Assembly (NCBI GenBank): GCA_038063175.1
Contig: JBBTVP010000065.1
Coordinates: 1 to 14,629 of the forward strand
Length of the DNA: 14,629 nucleotides
Reading direction: 5' to 3'
Origin: JBBTVP01 sp038063175
GTDB taxonomy: Bacteria; Patescibacteriota; Minisyncoccia; UBA6257; 1-14-0-10-40-38
Below are positions 6,878 through 13,403 of this stretch, one piece after another. Position numbers and translations under genes: made by a program. Each line of letters opens with the position of its first letter. The first letter of the stretch is position 1. The notes beneath the pieces were generated by a model. That model did not search any database. It was not told where the DNA came from and was given only the letters and a program-made list of their open reading frames with translations.

Positions 6878-7516
6878 ATGTTCGCGCGCATCAATAGAGT
6901 TGTCTGGGTGATGGTCATTACTGATTTCTTTGTGAACTCGGCGTTCGGTTCGTTCGCGCCGGTCTTCGCAATTTTCATTACTGGTCAGATCACCGGCGGG
7001 AATGCGAAGGTAGCAGGGTTTGCCGCATCTGTTTATTGGATTACGAAATCATTGGTACAGCTCCCAATTGCGCGGTTCCTCGATCACTCGAAGAGTGAGA
7101 AGCGCCATTTCTGGGCGATGTTCCTCGGATATCTCTTTTCGGCCCTCACCCCTTTTATGTATCTCTTTGTGGCGGAACCCTGGCAGCTCTATGTGGTACA
7201 GGGATTCATGGGATTCTGTATGGCGTGGGCTGTGCCGGCCTGGTATAGCATTTTCACGAGACACGTCGATACGTGGCGGGTGGGCTTTGAATGGAGTCTC
7301 GAATCGGTATTCTCGGTGGGTGCCGCAACTGCTCTTGCAACCGCTCTTGGAGGATTCATCGCTGATCGCTTCGGATTCGATGTGCTCTTTGCGGCCGCTG
7401 GTACTCTCGCGGTCCTCTCGTCGCTGTTTCTCCTTGCGATGCGGCGTGATCTCTTTCCACACCCGCCTGAAGGAATCGAGCAGGTACTTCCCGAGCGGCA
7501 CCTTCGGCGGCACTAG
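6878..7516 (+). CDS. Half-size MFS-type membrane protein
   Basis: This 212-aa integral membrane protein has about six helices. It resembles the N-terminal half of major facilitator superfamily transporters. A motif-A-like loop is present between helices 2 and 3 (RFLDHSKSEKRHF, from about residue 66). A GGFIADRFG segment (158-166) precedes the last helix. Normal MFS proteins have 12 helices and about 400 residues, so this one would need to form a dimer, or it has another role. The start is one base after the previous stop with no Shine-Dalgarno, so it is the last gene of the 3667-7516 operon. The strong terminator follows directly. The substrate is unknown. Confidence 0.78.
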   Translation: MFARINRVVWVMVITDFFVNSAFGSFAPVFAIFITGQITGGNAKVAGFAASVYWITKSLVQLPIARFLDHSKSEKRHFWAMFLGYLFSALTPFMYLFVAEPWQLYVVQGFMGFCMAWAVPAWYSIFTRHVDTWRVGFEWSLESVFSVGAATALATALGGFIADRFGFDVLFAAAGTLAVLSSLFLLAMRRDLFPHPPEGIEQVLPERHLRRH

Positions 7517-7520
7517 CAAT

Positions 7521-7551
7521 AAAAAATCCCCCGTGTCGCGGGGGATTTTTT
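7521..7551. terminator. Bidirectional intrinsic terminator between convergent operons
   Basis: AAAAAATCCCCCG (7521-7533) and CGGGGGATTTTTT (7539-7551) form a perfect 13-bp stem with a 5-nt loop. The run of T on either strand makes it work in both directions. It ends the + strand Clp-like operon and the - strand membrane protein pair. Confidence 0.95.
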
Positions 7552-7560
7552 ATTCAATGG

Positions 7561-7947
7561 CTATTGAGGGGGCATCGGTGCGGCGAATCGTTCAGCAGCT
7601 GGTTTTTCTTTGTCAAACCCGATCCATGCTGACGCATAGAGGATGAGGAGGATACCGCCGATGATTGCGATTTTAACCCATTTTCCAAAGTCGGCGTATT
7701 CATCTCCGAGGCCGTGGAGAAGAAGTACATCCGCAGAGAAGAGAAAACCGAGACTTACCGGATAGATTCGCGCGACCGCGAGCCCGACCAGGATATAAAA
7801 CGCACCGAATACTAATAGGTAGATGGAAAATGTGTCACGCACCGGTGCTTTCGCAAAGTAATCTGCCGAGAAATAGGCGAGTGCGATGCTGAAGAGGAAG
7901 ATAATAATCCCGAAGATAACTTTCACCGTCCGATTTTCTGGCTTCAT
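7561..7947 (-). CDS. Four-helix membrane protein of unknown function
   Basis: I do not recognise the family. The 128-aa protein has about four hydrophobic helices (roughly 7-27, 40-60, 62-80 and 90-110) and a short Pro/Ala-rich tail. There are no Cys, His clusters or catalytic motifs. Its ATG overlaps the stop of the upstream gene by 4 nt (ATGA on the - strand), so it is translationally coupled as the second gene of a two-gene operon. The stop lies 9 nt from the bidirectional terminator. Both proteins of this pair are almost entirely membrane-embedded and may form one complex, but this is inference. Confidence 0.75.
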   Translation of the reverse strand: MKPENRTVKVIFGIIIFLFSIALAYFSADYFAKAPVRDTFSIYLLVFGAFYILVGLAVARIYPVSLGFLFSADVLLLHGLGDEYADFGKWVKIAIIGGILLILYASAWIGFDKEKPAAERFAAPMPPQ

Positions 7948-8462
7948 GTGAGTCGTTCGCGTAGTTTAATAATTGAAATAACGACTGCGATGATAAGACC
8001 CACTGCTGCGGCCGCGATGCGAGCGCCTTCTCCAAGTTGCCAAAGCTGGGTATAGAGGTAAATGACGGTAATGCCGCCGCCCACGAGATTACTCCGTGCG
8101 AATGTCCAATTGTTTTTTATAAACATTCCAATCGCCGCGAGTGTGAACCCGAGGATGAGACCGCCGATGATCACCCCGACATGTTTATCGGTGGCAACAA
8201 AAATGTGGCGGATGAAGAGGGGAATAAGCACTGAAAGAGAGGCAATCACGATCCAATGCTTCAGCATGCCTACCTGTGCATGGTACCCTTTCGCATTTTG
8301 AAATGGTCGCAGGGCAAGGAAGAGGATAAGGGCAAGGGGGGCAAACCAGACTGCTATGGGAAAAATAAACGCCCCGCTTACGTCGCCAAGGGCGATCAGT
8401 GTAAACCCGAAGAGCATGACGAGAATCGGGAGTACGAGAACAAATGCGAGCGCTTCTGCCAT
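7944..8462 (-). CDS. Multi-helix membrane protein of unknown function
   Basis: I do not recognise the family. The 172-aa protein has five or six hydrophobic helices (about 3-25, 29-51, 67-90, 95-113, a weaker one near 125-141, and 148-165). The N-terminus begins directly with a helix and no cleavage site is evident. A short basic C-terminus (KLRERLT) should face the cytoplasm. It is the first gene of a two-gene operon. Its ATG coincides with the predicted transcription start of a well-spaced promoter, so the mRNA should be leaderless. It is divergent from polX across a 209-bp region. Confidence 0.75.
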   Translation of the reverse strand: MAEALAFVLVLPILVMLFGFTLIALGDVSGAFIFPIAVWFAPLALILFLALRPFQNAKGYHAQVGMLKHWIVIASLSVLIPLFIRHIFVATDKHVGVIIGGLILGFTLAAIGMFIKNNWTFARSNLVGGGITVIYLYTQLWQLGEGARIAAAAVGLIIAVVISIIKLRERLT

Positions 8463-8468
8463 GGGTTA

Positions 8469-8497
8469 ACTATCGAGGGTTTTCCTCTAAATTTCAA
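8469..8497 (-). promoter_or_regulatory. Leaderless promoter of the membrane protein pair
   Basis: On the - strand, TTGAAA (8497-8492), a 17-nt spacer and GATAGT (8474-8469) place the transcription start at 8462. That is the A of the ATG. Confidence 0.65.
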
Positions 8498-8659
8498 ACA
8501 AGACTTATACACACGCATTTTCTTGTTACACAAACGAGAACCGCCATCCATCGGGGAGTGCGCTCCGGGCCGCTAGGCAAGTCTTACCCTTCCTTCTGTG
8601 AGGGCAGTTCCTGTTTCATATGGTATGAGGGAATAGCTGTGGACTTGTACGCATATCGG

Positions 8660-8665
8660 TATAAT
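8660..8665 (+). promoter_or_regulatory. -10 box deciding the GTG start of polX
   Basis: A perfect TATAAT predicts a start at 8672, which is the G of the GTG codon beginning the conserved PolX N-terminus. The -35 is poor. The rest of the 8498-8659 stretch shows no supported gene or RNA. Confidence 0.65.
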
Positions 8666-8671
8666 AGAAAG

Positions 8672-10414
8672 GTGACCAACGAGGAAATCGAAAAAATCCT
8701 TAGAGATATTGGGGAATACCTTGCGATGCAGGAGGTTCCCTTCAAGCCGCGTGCGTATGAGAAGGTAGCGGATTCAGTCTCGGAGCTTGGCGAGGAGCTT
8801 ACGGAAACGTACGAGCGGGGCGGATCAAAGGCGCTCCGGGAAATTCCCGGGGTCGGAGCTTCTATTGCGGAGCATATCGAAGAGCTTTTGAAAACAGGGC
8901 GTCTGAAGTACTACGAGCAACTCAAAAAGGCGACGCCGGTTGATCTCTCAACTCTCACCAATGTAGAAAGCTTGGGTCCGAAGAAGATAAAGATCCTCTA
9001 CGAAAAACTTCATGTGAGAAATCTGGTAGATCTCGAGCGTGTCGCGAACGCAGGGAAAATTGCAAAACTTCCTGGGTTTGGCGGAAAGAGCGAGGAAAAA
9101 ATTCTGAAAGGGATCGAGTTTCTGAAACGCTCGAGCGGGCGATTTCTTATTGTCCACGCGATGTCGGAGATTCGCGCAATCGAACGATACCTCCGGAGCG
9201 TAAAAGAAGTAGAGCAGCTCGAGGTGGCAGGATCGGTGCGCCGGCGAAAAGAAACAGTTGGTGATGCAGATATTCTTGTTATTTCGAATCACCCGAAGGT
9301 GATTATGGATCACTTTACCGCGATGCCGGGAGTTGTGAACGTTGCAGCTCACGGCGAAACGCGTTCCGCGGTGAAAATGAAAAGCGGGTTGAATGTTGAT
9401 ATTCGGGTAGTGCCACGGGAATCATACGGAGCGGCATTGAATTATTTCACGGGTTCGAAAGAGCACAATGTTGAAATGCGAAAAATTGCGATCCGGAAAG
9501 GGTTGAAGTTGAACGAATACGGATTGTTTGCGCTCAAAGAGATAAGAGGTAGGAAGGATGAAGTAAAAGTTGCGGGAGAAAATGAAGAGGGGATTTACGA
9601 GACGCTTGGGCTTCACTACATCGAACCGGAACTTCGGGAAATGACGGGTGAGATTGAAGCATCTGTAGCAGGGAAGCTTCCTCATCTTATCGGGTACGGT
9701 GATCTTTTAGGCGATCTCCAAACACAGACCACGTGGACTGACGGATCTTCCTCGATTACAGAAATGGCGCGCGCGGCGATGGATGCAGGACTTGAGTATA
9801 TTGCGATCACTGACCACACGAAACGGCTTGCGATGACGGGGGGACTCGATGTGCCGCGGCTCATCCTCCAGGGAAAAGAAATAGACGCGATAAACTTAAA
9901 ATTCAAAACTAAAAACTTCCGGATTTTGAAAGGCACGGAGTGTGATATTTTGAAAGACGGTTCGCTCGATCTTCCGGACGAGGCGTTGAAAACGCTCGAT
10001 GTCGTGGGAGTTTCCGTGCATTCACTTTTCAACCTCCCCGAGCCAGAGCAGACGGCTCGCATTGTGAAGGCGATCAGCAACCCACATGTAGATATTCTTT
10101 TTCACCCAACCGGGCGCCGTATCGGGAAACGGGGACCATACCCCGTGGATATCGACGCGGTGATCCGTGCTGCAAAGGAAACAGGGACCGTGCTCGAGGT
10201 AAACGCTTCAGACCGGCTCGATTTGAAAGATGAACACATCCGGAAGTGTGTTCATGTCGGGGTGAAGCTTGCGATTAATTCAGACGCTCACGCAATCCAC
10301 GAATTTACGGACCTCGAGTTTGGTATTGCGCAGGCAAGACGCGGCTGGGCAGAAAAGAAGGACATTATTAATGCATGGCCAGTCGAGAAAATGCTTGGTT
10401 TTCTGAAGCGCTGA
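8672..10414 (+). CDS. polX: DNA polymerase X with C-terminal PHP domain
   Basis: PolX fills short gaps in base excision repair and, in many bacteria, carries a PHP 3'-5' exonuclease. The GTG at 8672 gives 580 aa, the usual length. The frame is open further upstream, but that extra stretch is not PolX-like and includes the promoter. Domains are an 8-kDa region with helix-hairpin-helix motifs (60-69, 101-109, 133-144), a nucleotidyltransferase core with GSVRR (188-192), catalytic D198/D200 and D243, then a PHP domain from about 345. In PHP, E423, H450, H478, D538 and H540 are kept. The first metal motif reads GDLQTQT, so Gln occupies both positions (Q350, Q352) where His-x-His is standard. Polymerase activity should be intact; exonuclease activity is doubtful. 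It is followed after 33 nt by the Nudix gene. Confidence 0.95.
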   Translation: MTNEEIEKILRDIGEYLAMQEVPFKPRAYEKVADSVSELGEELTETYERGGSKALREIPGVGASIAEHIEELLKTGRLKYYEQLKKATPVDLSTLTNVESLGPKKIKILYEKLHVRNLVDLERVANAGKIAKLPGFGGKSEEKILKGIEFLKRSSGRFLIVHAMSEIRAIERYLRSVKEVEQLEVAGSVRRRKETVGDADILVISNHPKVIMDHFTAMPGVVNVAAHGETRSAVKMKSGLNVDIRVVPRESYGAALNYFTGSKEHNVEMRKIAIRKGLKLNEYGLFALKEIRGRKDEVKVAGENEEGIYETLGLHYIEPELREMTGEIEASVAGKLPHLIGYGDLLGDLQTQTTWTDGSSSITEMARAAMDAGLEYIAITDHTKRLAMTGGLDVPRLILQGKEIDAINLKFKTKNFRILKGTECDILKDGSLDLPDEALKTLDVVGVSVHSLFNLPEPEQTARIVKAISNPHVDILFHPTGRRIGKRGPYPVDIDAVIRAAKETGTVLEVNASDRLDLKDEHIRKCVHVGVKLAINSDAHAIHEFTDLEFGIAQARRGWAEKKDIINAWPVEKMLGFLKR

Positions 10415-10433
10415 GCGTTTTGGGAAACCATGG

Positions 10434-10439
10434 TAGAAT
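10434..10439 (+). promoter_or_regulatory. -10-like box before the Nudix gene
   Basis: TAGAAT predicts a start near 10446, two bases before the ATG at 10448. No clear -35 is present. It supports 10448 over the in-frame ATG at 10430, which would lie upstream of the promoter box. Confidence 0.5.
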
Positions 10440-10447
10440 CCAAGACT

Positions 10448-10996
10448 ATGCAACCAACCATGCAACAGGCAATCACCGCAGGCATTATCGTGTTTAGAAA
10501 GGGTCAGGAAGGGCTTAAATTCCTCATTCTTTACCATCGGGGGAGCTACTGGAATTTTCCCAAGGGCCATGTGGAATCCGAGGAAAAGATATGGCAGGCC
10601 GCGCTCCGCGAGGTTCGCGAAGAAACAGGACTCAAACAATCCGAGCTTCATTTTATGCCCGGATTTCGGGCAGAAGAGCGATTTGTCTACCGAAAGGGGA
10701 AAGAAAAGGTGCTGAAGGTGGTGAGTCTTTTCCTCGCAGAAACTCGGCAGCCGCGCATCACCGTTTCTGACGAGCATAACGGGTATGGGTGGTTCACGTA
10801 CCCCGACGCGCGGCGGATACTTTCGAAGTATAAAGACAGTGTAAGAATTCTGGAACAAGCACATGACTTCCTTCGCGGAAAAAGTGTATCGCATCGTAGC
10901 CGGCATCCCCAAGGGCACCGTGCTCACCTACAAAGAAGTAGCTCGAATGGCGGGACGCCCCCGGGCGTACCGGGCGGTCGGGAACATGCTCAATAA
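10448..10996 (+). CDS. Nudix hydrolase with extended C-terminus overlapping the next gene
   Basis: Nudix enzymes hydrolyse nucleoside diphosphate compounds. The layout here (FPKGHVE before the box) resembles the diadenosine polyphosphate/MutT-like group. The box GX5EX7REVXEEXG is complete at residues 40-61 (G40, E46, R54-E55-V56, E58-E59, G61). The domain should end near residue 138 (HDFLRG). The frame nevertheless continues for 44 residues rich in Arg, Ser, Gly and His, with no sign of a fold. All of these lie inside the next gene in another frame. The tail looks like out-of-frame reading of the alkyltransferase after loss of a stop or a small frameshift. The start is chosen from the -10 box; 10430 is the alternative. 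The exact substrate is not predictable. Confidence 0.85.
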   Translation: MQPTMQQAITAGIIVFRKGQEGLKFLILYHRGSYWNFPKGHVESEEKIWQAALREVREETGLKQSELHFMPGFRAEERFVYRKGKEKVLKVVSLFLAETRQPRITVSDEHNGYGWFTYPDARRILSKYKDSVRILEQAHDFLRGKSVSHRSRHPQGHRAHLQRSSSNGGTPPGVPGGREHAQ

Positions 10997-11117
10997 GAAC
11001 CGCGACTTTGCTTCGGTTCCATGCCACCGGGTGATCCGCTCGGACGGCACCGTGGGAGGGTACGTATTTGGCTCAAAGCGGAAGCAAATACTCTTAAAGC
11101 GCGAAGGCGCGATTTAA
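10863..11117 (+). CDS. Single-domain O6-alkylguanine-DNA alkyltransferase (Ogt/MGMT C-terminal domain)
   Basis: This 84-aa protein is the DNA-binding and active-site domain of MGMT/Ogt. That domain removes alkyl groups from O6 of guanine by suicidal transfer to Cys. The active motif PCHRV is at 53-57 with the reactive Cys at 54. Alkyltransferase-like proteins instead carry Trp there, so transfer may be possible. A DNA-reading RAVG motif is at 37-40. The usual N-terminal RNase-H-like domain of Ada/Ogt is absent. It overlaps the Nudix frame by 134 nt, and the ATG follows the natural end of the Nudix domain, so the two are probably co-transcribed. No clear Shine-Dalgarno is present. An ATL-like lesion-recognition role remains the alternative. 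Confidence 0.88.
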   Translation: MTSFAEKVYRIVAGIPKGTVLTYKEVARMAGRPRAYRAVGNMLNKNRDFASVPCHRVIRSDGTVGGYVFGSKRKQILLKREGAI

Positions 11118-11122
11118 ACGCA

Positions 11123-11159
11123 AAAACAATCTGGTAATCGGAGGATTTTTGGTTGTTTT
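11123..11159 (+). terminator. Possible AT-rich terminator after the alkyltransferase
   Basis: AAAACAATC (11123-11131) pairs with GGTTGTTTT (11151-11159), including one G-T pair. Inside, AATC/GATT pair around a GGAG loop. The stem is AT-rich and ends in TTTT, so terminator activity is uncertain. Confidence 0.4.
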
Positions 11160-11168
11160 GACATTATA

Positions 11169-11197
11169 TTGCCGCAGAATTTGGAAAGTGCTAGTAT
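11169..11197 (+). promoter_or_regulatory. Extended -10 promoter of the metallophosphoesterase gene
   Basis: TTGCCG (11169-11174), a 17-nt spacer and TGcTAGTAT with the hexamer at 11192-11197 predict a start near 11204, three bases before the ATG at 11207. A nearby TTGACA (11158-11163) has no -10 at proper spacing and is not used in this model. Confidence 0.55.
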
Positions 11198-11206
11198 CCG
11201 ATGCAT

Positions 11207-12748
11207 ATGAAAAAAATTCAGTCCCGGGTGCCTGAAAAGGCAGCGATGGTAGTGGGTGTCTCTGGACTTGTGGCGCTTTTAGGATTTCTGTTCTTGTCGG
11301 GATATGACGTGGCTGGTTCCGGTGATCCTGATTTTTTTAGCGGGGAAATGTTGACGCACCCAACCGCCTCAACGATGACGTTGAGTATGGTGCCGCGGCT
11401 CGGCATGACGCTTCGAGTGAATTATGGGACTGATCCTGGCGCACTCACCTCGCAAACCCCTGAATATACGGGAGCGGGTGGAGTGCAAACCGGCATGGTG
11501 CTCGATAATCTGGTTCCCGGGGCTCAATACTATTACCAGGTGCAGGTTATGCCGGAGGGCGCTTCCGTGTTTACGGATCGGGCACTGCAATCATTCCGGA
11601 TGCTCCCGGGCGCAGGGCAGCCGGCAAAAATACTTGTATTCGGCGATACGCATGCCGTCCAGCTTTTCATTAAAAGCACCTGCGGTACTAATCCAGGAAA
11701 TGTTCCCCGGAACGAATTGAACGCCCTGATCGGTCTCGTCTCTTCAATCGATCCCGATCTCATCGTGGTAGGCGGTGACAATGCCATGACGCATTGCACG
11801 GTGTGTGGACAGATGTGTTCGCTCGAAGGAATCAATCTTGGTACTAGTACGGTTACGAATCTTGCGCAGGCAAAAGCACGGTATCTAGAACTTCGCCATA
11901 TATTTTCTGAAGTTACTAATCGGTACCCGATTGTGTTTTATCGCGGGAACCACGAAGGAGAAACGTTCGGCGATGGTCGTTGCGGACACAAGTCGAACAC
12001 TAAATCATTAAGCCGGAACGCGCGGAAGCAGATGATCGGCAACTACTACTCGGTTGACCCTGCTGGCGATCCAGACGGCAATTACTACAAGATTCCTATC
12101 GGGAATGCCGAGCTTATCGTGCTCGATATGATGACTCCGGTTCCTACGTATCCCACGACTGAAAACGGTTGGACGTTTGATGCTGCGCAGATGTCTTGGC
12201 TCCAGGCGCAACTTGCGGGAAATCCCACGGCAGAAAAACTTGTGTTTATGGAACACCTTGTGGGCGGCGAGCCGGGGGACGACACTTACGCGGGGGGCAT
12301 TGCCGAGGGGCCGGGAGATAATTGCTACTACTATGGACGCGGCGATGTGCGCGCCACCGTGAGCGGGACGAACGACGGAACATTCAAAGGAGTACAAGAT
12401 CAATTGCATGATCTCTTTGTGGCGCACGGCGCTACGGTATTCAAGGGGCATGACCATGTGGCACATGTGAGCGCAACAAAAGATGCGCAAGGAGTTCCTG
12501 ACGGAGTCACATACGTAACAATCGGGAGAGGAGGTCCGCTTTCTGCATGGATTTCCGAGCCGTTTTTCCAGAACGAGTACGATACGGACGAGAACGGAAC
12601 CGCAGATTTTCTTGAAACGAGCCAAGGAGTCCCCGCGTCATCCGAATCGGGCGTGCTCTTGATTCAGATTGATTCGGTGACCGGATCAAAGACGTTAGAC
12701 TACATCGCTACTGACGGCGTTACACTCTTCAACCACGTGATTCAGTAG
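11207..12748 (+). CDS. Anchored extracytoplasmic metallophosphoesterase, purple-acid-phosphatase-like
   Basis: This calcineurin-like phosphoesterase sits outside the membrane. It starts with Lys-rich residues and one hydrophobic signal anchor (about 12-32). A fibronectin-III-like domain follows (about 50-132), of the sort that precedes the catalytic domain in purple acid phosphatases. The catalytic domain has the ordered metal motifs GDTH (146-149), GGDN (189-192), GNHE (247-250), an isolated H350 and GHDH (414-417). Several Cys (159, 197, 200, 204, 259, 373) fit an extracytoplasmic protein with disulfides. DTDENGTADFLE (459-470) matches an EF-hand-like calcium loop. The start at 11207 follows the promoter; 11201 is the alternative and adds two residues. 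The substrate is unknown. Its stop lies 9 nt from the end of the convergent rplT gene with no terminator visible between. Confidence 0.9.
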   Translation: MKKIQSRVPEKAAMVVGVSGLVALLGFLFLSGYDVAGSGDPDFFSGEMLTHPTASTMTLSMVPRLGMTLRVNYGTDPGALTSQTPEYTGAGGVQTGMVLDNLVPGAQYYYQVQVMPEGASVFTDRALQSFRMLPGAGQPAKILVFGDTHAVQLFIKSTCGTNPGNVPRNELNALIGLVSSIDPDLIVVGGDNAMTHCTVCGQMCSLEGINLGTSTVTNLAQAKARYLELRHIFSEVTNRYPIVFYRGNHEGETFGDGRCGHKSNTKSLSRNARKQMIGNYYSVDPAGDPDGNYYKIPIGNAELIVLDMMTPVPTYPTTENGWTFDAAQMSWLQAQLAGNPTAEKLVFMEHLVGGEPGDDTYAGGIAEGPGDNCYYYGRGDVRATVSGTNDGTFKGVQDQLHDLFVAHGATVFKGHDHVAHVSATKDAQGVPDGVTYVTIGRGGPLSAWISEPFFQNEYDTDENGTADFLETSQGVPASSESGVLLIQIDSVTGSKTLDYIATDGVTLFNHVIQ

Positions 12749-12757
12749 CGTTTATTC

Positions 12758-13102
12758 CTACTTCACCAGCTGAACTATTTTCTTGAATGCGTGGGGTTCG
12801 TGTTCTGCGAGATCCGCGAGAATTTTTCGGTCTACTATAATCTTGTGCTTCTTGAGTGCCGAGATGAATCTTGAGTAGCTTATTCCTTCCGGTCGTACCG
12901 CCGCATTGATTTTCACCTGCCAGAGTGAGCGATAGTCGCGCTTTTTCTGTTTCCTGCCTTGGAAGGCGTGGGTCCAGGCGTGGAGGAGCGCTTCCTTTGC
13001 TGCTCGTTCCTTTGATTTTCTTCCCCAACGGAATCCTTTTGTGTATTTGAGGATCCTCTCCCGTTTTTTGTGAGCAATTGTGCCTCGCTTTACCCGTGTC
13101 AT
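12758..13102 (-). CDS. rplT: 50S ribosomal protein L20
   Basis: L20 binds 23S rRNA early in large-subunit assembly and in many bacteria represses its own operon. The 114-aa protein has the basic N-terminus typical of L20 (MTRVKRGTIAHKKR). The conserved LWQVKINAAVRPEGISYSRF segment follows, then the DRKILADLA region near the C-terminus. Length is normal. It is the last gene of infC-rpmI-rplT. The 77-nt gap from rpmI is purine-rich on the mRNA, with only A-rich sequence and no clear Shine-Dalgarno before the ATG. The 3' end nearly touches the convergent phosphoesterase gene. Confidence 0.97.
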   Translation of the reverse strand: MTRVKRGTIAHKKRERILKYTKGFRWGRKSKERAAKEALLHAWTHAFQGRKQKKRDYRSLWQVKINAAVRPEGISYSRFISALKKHKIIVDRKILADLAEHEPHAFKKIVQLVK

Positions 13103-13180
13103 ACTGTTTTTTTATTTTCTCTATCTCTATTTTCTAATTCTAGCGTCCTCTGTTCTCATTTCTATTCCCTCATATCTATC
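13103..13180 (-). other. Purine-rich gap between rpmI and rplT
   Basis: The mRNA strand is almost all A and G with scattered U (runs such as AGAGATAGAGAAAATAAAAAAA). No hairpin is obvious. It may be an unstructured ribosome-loading region or a spacer. It contains only very short start-stop frames. Confidence 0.4.
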
Positions 13181-13354
13181 CTAGATGTAGCGGGTTAGAA
13201 ATTTAGAACTGACACCTTCCAGATTACGACTCTTCCGTTTCTGCTGGTTTACTACGCCGGATTTTTTGGCTTTCGAGTGACCGATACCCATGGGGCGGCG
13301 GATGATTTTTCCGGTTCCGGTGATTTTGATTCTGGTACTGATACTTTTTTTCAT
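13181..13354 (-). CDS. rpmI: 50S ribosomal protein L35
   Basis: L35 is a small, very basic large-subunit protein normally encoded between infC and rplT, exactly as here. Reading the - strand from ATG at 13354 gives 57 aa followed by TAG. The protein contains TRIKITGTGKIIRRP, the L35-typical KxTGxGK segment. It then has GHSKAKKSG, a basic QQKRKSRN stretch, and ends in LTRYI. It is slightly shorter than the usual 62-66 aa. No Shine-Dalgarno precedes it, and the start codon lies in an inverted repeat (13352-13397). Identification is firm from both sequence and gene order. Confidence 0.95.
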   Translation of the reverse strand: MKKSISTRIKITGTGKIIRRPMGIGHSKAKKSGVVNQQKRKSRNLEGVSSKFLTRYI

Positions 13355-13397
13355 ATGATTTTATGGAGCGAAGCGAGTAAAATCACTTCTTCATATG
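13352..13397 (-). promoter_or_regulatory. Hairpin able to sequester the rpmI start codon
   Basis: CATATG at 13352-13357, containing the rpmI ATG, pairs with CATATG at 13392-13397. ATTTTA (13358-13363) pairs with TAAAAT (13378-13383), leaving an 8-nt bulge. The same RNA holds a start-stop mini frame, ATG AAG AAG TGA (13394-13383). It could be a translational operator for L20 autoregulation. Confidence 0.5.
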
Positions 13398-13403
13398 GGC
13401 TGA

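Noticed and set aside
8498..8659. Possible RNA gene between the divergent promoters
   Set aside because: Checked by eye for tRNA cloverleaf arms and long hairpins. Only a short GGAG/CTCC pairing near 8550-8570 was seen, which is too weak to call.
8444..8671. Upstream extension of the PolX frame by 76 codons
   Set aside because: The extra residues do not resemble PolX and include the promoter of PolX itself. The conserved N-terminus begins at the GTG at 8672.
11158..11163. Perfect TTGACA before the phosphoesterase gene
   Set aside because: No acceptable -10 lies 16-18 nt downstream. The TTGCCG/TAGTAT pair fits spacing better.
12008..12625. A 205-codon - strand frame opposite the phosphoesterase gene
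   Set aside because: It is a shadow of the conserved metal-motif region on the + strand, with Arg/His-rich nonsense composition.
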